Assembly: GCA_023653785.1 (NCBI GenBank)
Contig: JAMKCH010001594.1
Location: forward strand, 1-64,000
Direction of reading: 5' to 3'
DNA from: Ophioderma brevispina
Taxonomy: Eukaryota > Echinodermata > Ophiuroidea > Amphilepidida > Ophiodermatidae
DNA: 64,000 nucleotides
Of this stretch, positions 36,905 through 47,900 are shown piece by piece. The notes beneath the pieces are model-generated. The model did not search any database and had not been told where the DNA came from. It saw only the letters and a list, made by a program, of their open reading frames with translations. Both the position numbers and the translations under genes were made by a program. Positions within the stretch are counted from its first letter, which is position 1; each line of letters opens with the position of its first letter.

Positions 36905-36956
36905 ATGGCAGTAGCATCTGACAACTCTAGCCAAATTTTTGTAACAGGCCAACCAG
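36905..36956 (+). CDS. NTPCR: NTPCR exon 1 (start codon and first half of P-loop)
   Basis: The ATG sits in AACCATGG, a good initiation context. It encodes MAVASDNSSQIFVTGQP plus the first base of a Gly codon, then the donor GTAAGAA. The stretch IFVTGQPG matches the family's VFLTGPPG just before GKTT. The intron splits the P-loop in phase 1. No in-frame upstream ATG is evident in the ~60 bp before. Confidence 0.85.
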
Positions 36957-39900
36957 GTAAGAATAAAAGTACATTACCGATTATTTGGGAAATTTATTGC
37001 AAACTAACGTCAATCGACAAAAATAATATGCCCCCTCCTATGATGATGTCTGGACACTGGAACTCTAAGTATTAGACTGGACATGTACATGATGAGCTTA
37101 GTCTCATACTTTCGTATTAGTTCTGCTGAGCATTAACCTTTTTGTCTTCATTCATCTTTAACATTTGGACATACGATAATGTCCAAATGTTAAAAGATGA
37201 ATGAAGACAAAAAGGTTATGCTCAGCAGAACAACTTTCGTAACGCTTAGGCCATTCCGTGAGAACTTTCTCAAATTTAGAAAGTCATTTTTAACCAACAT
37301 TTTGAGACAGTACCTTTCCAAAATTTCTCCTTTGGTGCAATATATAGTCCTAGAATAGAATTCGAATCCATTATCATAGAACTGCGGCATTACTCGAACA
37401 GCTTGATTTCTCATGTCATAGTTACGTTGGATTGAAGTGAGCATAGGGATTTATGAACTCCAACTTTGCAAGGTTACAGACACAAAATACCGCCAATATG
37501 CACTCTACATGCATTTAGGTCAATTCTTGCATCTTACAGTAATGACATACATGTGTTTACAATTTGCTATCACAAATGTAAATTCTAGAAGAAATAGGAG
37601 GGAGAGATTTCTCAACCAGCAGAATTGAAGTCCCGAATGAACCTGACAGTATAAATGACGAGGTTAAAGGTCGTACAAACGGTAAACAAATGCACAACAC
37701 CACCGATTAACACATCCGTTTCCAACACATATTCAGACGCTTCCGGCCAAGCCCTACCAAAAAAGTAACTAATTTATGCGGTATATGTGGGTCATGAAGT
37801 ATTTATGCGTGCATCCTAGTAGAAAAAAAAAAAAGTGGCCTTTATCCCAAAAGTGAAGATGAGCTAGTCTATAATAATTGCATAATTTTGGAAATCGCCT
37901 AACAATTCAAATACGAAGTGGCTATTCGTACCGTGGCTGTGCTATTGCTAACAATTTCGTCTTATTCGCACTGCGAATTGGCTGTCCTTACCATGCGTTT
38001 GACTGAGCTACGTGTCTATTTCTTTTCTCAAAAGGCCGCCGCCCGCGGCAAATTTGATTATCAATATTCCTCTCAGATCATAGTTTTTGGGAGTCGAAAG
38101 ATGTTTGAAAAAAGTTAGACAGACACAGTAGTCCTAAACGTTCTTATAACCTGAGAACGAATAATAACTCACAAGCTTACTCGTGCAATGAAATTCAAAT
38201 GAGAGCACATTGGGGTCCAGTGGAATGTGATGGCTGCCTCATGATCTGAAGGATGCGGGTTCGAACCCCGGTGCGGCATTGTCCCGCCTTTTTTTTTTTA
38301 CATTTTTAAAGAAATGTTAAGTATTATATAGCGCTTTACCAAACGTCTCAAAGCGCTTTAATATTCCGCTGTCCTAGCATATATCCACATTTTCACAATT
38401 GAAAATTTGGCAGCTATTATAATGGGTGGCACTGTACATGGTGGAGTCTGCCCAATCGCTTTGGCAAGAGAGATGGGCACTCGTTCCCCCCCCCCCCCTT
38501 TTTGTGCACAATCCATCCCCTTTAAACTTCTTACTGTCGAGCTCTGTCCAGTACTGCTTTTTCATTGAAAATATGGAAATGAACAATGCGCGTGATTAGA
38601 TAAAAATGAAAAGTTAAAATAATTAAGTAAAAAACTTCTGTTCAATCAATTTTTTGTTTTAACAAATTAACAGCAATTAAAAATTAGGCCTCCAAAAAAG
38701 ATCAAGTAATAAAAGAAGTATAATGAGTAATAAAAACAAATTACTAAATATAAGCAATTCAAAATAATATCAAAGTGAATGAACCAAAATAATACAAATT
38801 CAATAATAAAAATACAATTAAAATTAAAATACAGCAATAAAAAACAACAATAGTAAAATAAAAGAATAAAATACAAAAGCAATAAAACCTATAAGATAAA
38901 AAAAATGAAAAATACATTATAAGCAATAATATATAAAAATACAACATTATAAATGGATGAAATAGAATTAAATCAACAAAAGAAATGTTCTTTGTAGTAA
39001 AAGCATCCCAAATACAACCACCAAAAAAAAGAACAACGAGAAAAAATACCCCCCCCACACCACACACACACACCTCGGAGAGTTTTTGAATATATATATT
39101 GTATAATTAATAAGCTGCTATAGGCTATAAGGCCTAACTCTACTGCCGCCACTGCCTCTGCCAACTTCCGCGGTGAACTTTGTGACCACGGGCAAATTTC
39201 GTTGATTGTATCGCTATGGTGCGGAATTACAAGAAAAAATTATTATTCGCACCACCACTGTGCGAATTACAAGAAAAGTTTCTTATTCACACCGTTACGG
39301 TGCGAATTACCAGAAGTTTGCTTATTCACACCTATCACACCGCTAACGGTTCGAATTTACTGGAAAACATTGCTTATTCGCACCATCACGGTGCGAATAG
39401 ACTCTTCCTCAGAAATAAACCCTTGCTTTTTGTCTTAAAACGATGACGACGGCTAATTTGTGATTTCTTGGCTACATCGTCTACTAGTCCATGAATACGC
39501 CACACACAGCACATCGCATATCCGCGTGAGCAATGGATGACAGTTTGCACAACAACAGCGCGGGTACTAGAGACTTCTCCTTCCGTAAGCAATTTACAAC
39601 CAAACATGCACAAAAAAAAAATACAAGACCCTTCGTAAAACGGCTTTAGTCATTTATGTAAAAGAGGAGCTGCTCTTACGACTTTTTGGCCTGATAGCTC
39701 CGCAGAGGGTGTGGGTACATCTGTCAGGGAAATTAGAATCAACTGGCGCAAAAACACCGAATGCGTCGTTCGCCAGTGGCATCATACTAATCACGTGAGT
39801 TCTTGCGACTACGATACGGTCTGTGGAAGCAATATGAGTACAACTGGAATCGAAAATTCGATTTTTTTTTTCCGAAATATGTAAGTGAAAATGGACATCC

Positions 39901-41950
39901 ACAATCTCAGATGATCATTAGATACACAATGCTTGCATGGACGTAATTGAGGGTGAGTAAAATAAATAAAGATAAGAAGTTTCCTTCCTTCTGGCAAAGT
40001 TGAACTTCGCTAAGTTCAGGAAAAATGGCTATGTCATTTAATGGCAACGTTCTGTACTCAGTACCTTTAGTCCTGATTACATGTTCTGTAACCTATGGCA
40101 ATATATGTACCTCTCTACTGGGTACAAAGTCCTTAGAATTAATTTTTTTTTTTTTTTTTTTCTGGACAACAGTTGTACTGTTACATTTCGTGAAGTTTGA
40201 GCATTAACAAATCACAAGTTGCAGACACCACCGACATTTTGCTTATCTTGATAGTGGTACGTCACATTATGCAGCCTCTTTGCAACACAGTCCATCGCGC
40301 TGCTCACACCACAACGTACCTTCCGTGCATTCTTTGACAAAACGATTGAGAAGACTTGATAAGATCCCACCTGTCGCCGCAGCTGTTGAGTTTGCTATGT
40401 CGCTTTACACGCCACAATTTGGGCTACTTTTGACCATCAAGATGTCTCAAAGCGCCATTTTCGGCAAGACTCGGTGGAGCTGTGTCTTTTGTCACAATAG
40501 AAACCAGGGATTGGGCTACATTTTCCCCACCACTGCCCGCGCGGGTCCACGCCTAACTTAATTTTGTTATCCACCACTGGAAACTTATTTCAGAGGCAAC
40601 AACACTTTTAGTTCTGGTAACCAAACCAGAGGTCAACATTATCCTTTAACCCTAACTCGTTATCATCTACTGACCTTTAGTTTTGGTACTTCAGATTCGG
40701 GGTAATGGTACATGTACCAAACAGGCTACATTTTTGAAGTGACTCCCTTTCGAACATCTAAAAACTTACCCAAATATCATGAAGTATTAATTCTATTCTA
40801 GGCTAGGCTTCTGCTCTAGACACTCATTAGTGCTGGCGTTTACACGTTTACACGAACGGAAGTGTCACTAAACGTTTAAAAAATTTCACTACACGTTACA
40901 CGTCCAGCAAACCCTCTAATTTTTTTTTCAGTATTCGTTCTTACTTGCTGCAGTCATTAATTTCAAACCAATTACCCCCCGTCATTGAAAAGTAAATGTT
41001 TAACAGTTCCAATGCTTTCTTCTAAAATGGTTTTCGCCGACTTTTACGGAACAGAAAAATCCCCCCCCGTTTAAACCAAGTTTTGTGCATGAGTGGGTTG
41101 ACTTTTTCGGCATATTCACCGCTAACCGGCCCCAATTATGCAGTGCTTCAATTACAGAGGATCTACAAAAAAAGAAAAAAATGGCGGCGGTAATGGCAGC
41201 TTCCCGCAGTGATTCGTCTTTTGGGCTCTTTGGGATATTCAACTGCTTTATTTTGGATTAAAATAACATAGGTAATACAACACATGTTTATGGTTCAAGA
41301 TGATACTTAAGATTGAATGCCAAGCCGGGTAACCTGATTACGAATGATTTATGGTGCAAGAATTGCATTTTTTGCGTGGAAGCGCCAAATTCGGCAGTCG
41401 TTAACACGACTTGTTAGGATAGTTTTAAACGAACGGAGTACAGAACCGTGTAAACGGATATAAATTACACGGTAACTGTCACAGCTCTAACACTCATTCA
41501 CTTCTGCATCATTGAAATCGTTAATTTCCTTGATAAGATTAAAATTCAGGAAAAAGACCCTTCGATTTACTCCGATAAACGTTGTTTAGCTGTGTTGATG
41601 TAACCCATTTCGACGCCTGCGTATTGACGGCTTGCCCGGTACTCGATCTATCCCAACGGGCGTATGAACTCGAAAAATAACGTGTCATTAAGATCGTGTT
41701 GGAGTGATTGAACTGTAATGGGCGTGCGATTATTCTTGAACGTGCATCTTTTACCAGTCGTTTACAAAACTAATGGGCATCGCATATCGCGCAAGGTTAT
41801 TTTGAATGCACACATATTGGTTACTATGATAACTTTAAATTCAGTGGCCTGCTCTGAAAATATTAAATAACATTGGCATAACCAACCTTTAAAATGGGGT
41901 GAGGGGCATTTGGATCTTCTCCGTAAGCACTAGGCATTCTCCCGGGGGGT

Positions 41951-41986
<36 letters not shown>

Positions 41987-44900
41987 TTCTCACCATTGGG
42001 ATGAATTATGTGCTGCCCCAAAAGCCCCTCATTTTAGGATGACCCATTTCATTCAGATGACCCTACTTTTTTATGTCCCAATCTATAGTTCTAATTCTAT
42101 TCTACCACATTTTATTCAAAAAAACCTCAAAAAGTAGCTGGATATTGAGGAAAATCGCAGCTTATTTTGTTATATTTTTTTGGAAACCCCAAATAGTTCC
42201 AGAAATATAATTTTTTAGGGCCTTAAATCAGCTCGGAACCTTAATTTTTTTAAATCTGGGGGCAACGACCTATAAACAAAAAGTTGAGAGCTTCCCGCTT
42301 CCCCCCCCCCCCCCCCCCCCCTCCACGAGCATGCACGTTTGTACTATTCTACAACGCACATTAAACCTACCACTTTTATAAATTGCTTTTGATAAGTTAA
42401 TTTCACCATCTCTTCCCCTGACATTTAAATTTCCTTTTCGAAATCAATACGCCCGTGGGAGAGATCTAACTACCTGGCAATGGATATTATGAACATATCA
42501 AACACAATTGATTTGATTTAAATTGGGGCCGCCCAATATGCCTCTTAGATTTGAAAAAACAATCTACCCTCCTCCCGTCCATTCATAAAAGATACCACGT
42601 TAGTACTTCGCTGCTCAAGTCCCTGGCCAATAGCTTTTAAAAACTCTTGTTTTATCTCCATTTCAAACGCCTGGCCCTGGTACTAACGCGCGTTCACATG
42701 TCCTGGCCCGACACCGCTGCGAACACGTTCGAAGTCGCTTCAAACTACAAATACTCCCATACATACTCGTAAATTTGTCACTTGTATGACCCTGGTATGA
42801 CCAAGTTGTGACCTTTAACCCACTTGGCTCAGGCCGACCTTAGGATAAAATTGCCAATTCTGTGTTGATCGAAAAATACGTCAAAAAACATTATTTTTTC
42901 AGTGTGTACAGCTGAACTGCAACATTAGGAAGACAAAGTATGTGAGATTCTTCGTACCGTGGACTTTTCAGGTGTAACGTGTCTTATTGTGTTTGTAAAT
43001 CGAGGATGAAATCTGGTTTTATTATCCGTTCACTATCCCGCAGTAGCTCGGTTCTGAACCTAGAGGGCCGTTCATGATACGACAGTGTTTAAGATCATAA
43101 TGTTTGACCTCTGGTTTCAGTTTTACTGGAACTACAACACTTTTGATCATTCCGGCTTGGGATTTCATGCACAAATTTGGTTCAATATGTTACATTCCAG
43201 TGCCCGGTTTACTTAGATCAAAGGCTGAAGAAATACAAGAAGAAGATCGCACAGGTGGTGCAAGTAGGCAGCATTTGTGATAAATCTTCGAGATTTTCGT
43301 CTGTGAGAGGTCCTCTTTCGCCACGGCGCATTGACCCTTAAGCCCAGTCCGACATATTTATACACACTGGAAGCCGAGTCTATGGATCATGTTAGTCGCA
43401 AATTGCAAGACAAAATCCATCAGTAATGAGAAATGATAGTGTTAGAAAACAGGGGGGGGGGGGGGCGGCCAAGATACGTCGTTTTGCCGGTCCCATAGGT
43501 TTAGCACGTCACAACGAAAACTTGACAAATTTCTAAAGTCGAAAATATGTGTTATATCATATTTTTCCACTCAAAATCCGTTTGAGTTTGAAGAATCACC
43601 TCCGTGTAAGTATTTTTTTTTGTAGAGGGTGAATAACCGTACAAACGGGATCCATTTGAACGAGGCTGGGTTGACCTTATGTTCAAACGCAGGGTCAACC
43701 GCTATTTATACATGTAGCTGCGGACCATGTACCGGTACCTGGCCCGGTACCAGGATCCTATGCACCACCGTGGAATGATTCGTTAACCTGCATGTAGCAA
43801 TCCGCTCATGTCCGGTCTTTAAAACGATTTGATGATATTTGCAGCCAATATGCCACCACCTCTAAATCAAGGCAATTTAGATCGGTTGCGACTCCGTAAC
43901 AGGAAGTCCCACTCGCCACTCCTGATCTATTTATTTATAAACGCGTACATGACTTCATATTCCGGTCACTGTTCAGCTCGCCCAATGACTCGTTCGGCAG
44001 TTTTTTGCGGGCTATGAATGAAGCTTGGCCGCCACCCCCCGCGCCCCGCCGAATCCATCCTTTTTCAACGCCCCCTGATTGACCTCCTGGTTTTGGTTTC
44101 CAGAACTATTCATGGCTAATCCTAACTCTTCCGAAGCCAAGCAAGCACTTTTTGGTAAAAGGAAAGAAAATAACTAACTACATGTGGCTGATCAGCTCTA
44201 GATAGAGCTAGTTACAGAGTTGACGCTTGTAAGCCATTTTCTATCCTGGTGACACACAAAAGAAGCCCAAATTCACCACCTCACTTGCTGAGTAGTTGTC
44301 CACTTCTTCTTCCTCCAAAAGTTCTGAGTGTTTAATTATATCCGCTAGAGTTGTATATCTGTCACATTTTCTTGAACATTGAAGATGTTTTAGCGTACAT
44401 TGATATCTTTCGAGAAAGGCGATTTTGCGCACGCCTAATTGTCGTAATCGCCAGTTTTTTGAGGCAGTGACCCGGAATAGACGTGAATCAAGGTCTTAAA
44501 AAATTTGCTAAATCTGGTTTAATTTGACAGTTTAACTTGGTTTAACGGTCAAGTTGACCCAGAAAGGTCGGAAATGACGTCAAAGTGTTTCTGTCTTCTT
44601 TCTCGGAAATAAATCGTTGTAGGTATACCTTAAAAGATTATTTTTGTGTGATATGACAAATTATCAATTTTGGGTGCATTTACGACCATATTTTAGTGCA
44701 TGTAAACCTTGCGGGGAGCTGTTGAGCCTTTAAGGGTTTTTTTGGAGTTTTTTTCCACCTAAAATGGTTAACTTTCAGGCTGGATAGTGTGGTGAAAAAT
44801 GGCGAGCGCTGTGTAAATAAAATACCCTCAAATTGGTGTGCGGGGCAAAATGGCCGACCGCATGTATGAAGCATGTGCGTTACGACCACCTGGCTACTAG

Positions 44901-47900
44901 GGTGATCTTTTGTGTGCCAGTTTGTCGCGCAAGGCACCGTAACGTGTCGTGATGTGAGATTGCATGAAACCAGAATTTAACAAACGATAATGCCAGTTTG
45001 AAGGACAATATCTCAGAAAGGGAAGGAGAATTTAAAAGATTTTTTCACTACTACTGGCTTTCTTAGATTGTGAATTTTTTTTTTAATATTCATCACTTTC
45101 AATTAAATATTTTTTAATAATTTGCTGTAACTAGCTACTCTAGACTACGAAGTCGAGCCGTTTTTTTTCCGAACGGGAACAATGGACCCACTTATGCTTC
45201 CTCCAAATTCCTTCAGTTTTTTATTGGGCGAAAGATGGTCCACGCTACAGTCTCACGTTGATCAATGGTCGCTACTTCTTTCGTTTACCATCCGTATTAC
45301 ACTGTCCACATAATTTAAATGCTGCTCAGATTAAAATTAGCATAAAGGCATGTTGACACAAGCGAAGTGGTGATAACCCGAGGCGCCGCCATTTGGAAAT
45401 GCATTTTTTTTAAAACAGAAATTTTGAACAATAGAGGCACATCTACCTTTCTAAAGTCAGGGTCGATTTAGAAATAAAATTTTACATGGCACAACCCTTG
45501 ATTTTTCCCTTCCTCAAAATGGCTGTAAAAATACAAATTTTACATGCACAGGAAAATTCTGCATGCACACACCAAAGTAATGCTTTGTGCTGTAAACCCC
45601 CCTAAAAAATCGAACGCTGTCTAAATTCTAAATTCTTTGAAGTCTTAAACGTAACACTCGATTACTAAAATCTGTTCTGATAAAATTCACTCTGCATCTT
45701 GTGAACAGAATGATTTACGCTTCTGCGCAGAGATCTGGCAATGCTACACCTGGTGATGTCATTGTCCTTAGCACAGTGAGGTTGGTGGGTGACCTTTCAT
45801 GCTGTCCCTTCTTGTAGCTCTTGCAATAATATTCGTTATCCCTTTAAGCTCCAAACAGAGCATGATAAACGAACGTGAAAATTTAACACAGGGATCGGCG
45901 GCCTGTCACAGTCGACACGTCATAGAGCATATTTTATGGTACCGCAACCCTAGGGTTGTCTACAACATAGCGTTGCGGGTAATATCCCCTTTCATTGACA
46001 AGCGAAATGCCACATTTCAAGAGGCACTATGCATGCAGCCGTTTAATTCACACATATGCCCAATTGAGCATAGCACAGTAACCGTAATTCATTTGTACTT
46101 GTGGTGGATAGAAGTAAGTGCCTTACTTCAATGTACAACATTTTTAAACACCACCAACCCCGCCTTGAGCTCAACTCACAATCTTTGGAGAGTGGTTCCG
46201 TTCGATTGTAGTCATTCACGATAAAAAACAAACACAGATGATGTCAAGTGACCAAGTCTTTGTCCTATCAGTTCCATGACAGATCCATAAAAATGCTACT
46301 CTCTCCACTATTCTTTGTTATTTTAAAGGTGGTTGGGAGACAACACTGGTGATGCAACTGTTAACATTTAAAGCACGTGTAAGAGTACAATGATTCTACA
46401 CTGAGGAAGTGAGGGGTATGGTGCATGAGGATTGGTTTTTGATGTTGTTACCATGGATGGGATGAGAGGACCACTGGCTAGAGTCAGGTAAGAGGTGTGC
46501 TATTGACACTTTTCAGTCGGGAAAAGCTTTTCTTGCATGAAATAGTGCACAACCTCCCGCCCCCAAACAATGGAAAGCCACATAAATTCCAGAAGAGTTC
46601 CAAATGTACCCCCTGCCCTCCCTTGACAACTTCTACGGAAACAGATTTTTTTATTTATGCCTTACACTAACAACAATCACCCTAACCATCTTGCCATATG
46701 GCCCGAAATAAAAAAATGACATGTAGAGCCTTTGAAAGGGGTACATATGGAACTCTTGCTTTACAAATCTCTGCCAATACCCATTTCTAGTAACATGTGG
46801 AGGTTTGCCTGGCAAAGACCGTTCTTTAAACAAAACCCACGCATGCAATTGCAGAGAAATGCAAGAACAATTCACTGCAGAAATATCTGAATGTTCGGTG
46901 AACCACGTGCATGTACTATCGCTCACTGCTGGATGATCGGGAGGGCAACAAAAGTCTATTCACATAATTTAACTTCTGTGAAAGGTCCCTATCAAAAAAA
47001 TTACTTCAAAGACCTTGCTAATCAGTGCTGGATGTTAAGTACAGGTGTGTTATATACTCGACTTAAGTTACCTGTGTCTATATTTCAAAAGGTATATCCT
47101 AACAAAAGCTAATTCCAAAATTTAAGTTGAATCTCATGTGCTCTTCATGTTATCTTCTTTGCTTGTTCTCACAGTGCCGGCCATAGGCTCACATGCTGTA
47201 AGTTTAATTCTGTCTGTTTGCAGTCAGAAATTACAAGGATATTTTGCATAGAAGGTTGATGTGCATGCAAGATTAGGCATGCATAGAATACTAGGCCAAC
47301 AGTTCAGAACGTAAAAGTCCTAACTTTTTTAAGCTGGGAGAAACAAGGCTATGGGTGACAAAAATTCCCCTTGTAAAGACTTTATTTTCTGCAGATAAAT
47401 TATTACCACTAGTGGCTGTTAAAACTTGGCTGTTTTGCTTTCTTCCCATTCTGTAGTGGTTCCGGAGGTCCCAGAGTTGGTCAGTACACAGTCAATCTCA
47501 GGTCATTTGAACAACTAGCTCTACCACATGTAGCTCCAAAGGTAAGTCGAAAGATTGTTATTTATTCTGTTGTAGTAACTCATGGTTCAGAGAGTTACGT
47601 ACAGCTGTTGGTCCCGTGTATCAGATGAGTCATTCCTGAGCACATAAAAAGTTGCAGACCTTATTGAAAAGGTCCTGCTAGGATCGAAACGTCAGGCCCA
47701 CACTCTAGTATACACTTATTGAAAAGAGTAGGGGACCATCCCAGGTCTTTTACCTGCATGCATTACTCTAGGTAACAGGGTACCAGGCCAGTGTTTGAGA
47801 ATGCAGGTCCTTCTTTTATGTTGCCCCACACATTTGGAATAACTTATCTGATTTTGGAAGATGCCTTAGCTACTGTCATCAACATTTGCTATTTCAAACA

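Noticed and set aside
38213..38278. Functional tRNA gene at the GGTTCGAACCC box
   Set aside because: No acceptor-stem partner for GTGCGGCA upstream and the D-arm region is poor; fits a SINE head.
39210..39400. Possible CRISPR-like array
   Set aside because: Units are palindromic, vary in length and sequence, have no unique spacers of uniform size, and lie in an animal intron.
44247..44925. Possible ~670-bp element bounded by CTGG...ACACAAAAGA
   Set aside because: The inverted match is only about 14 bases with a gap and no target duplication was found.
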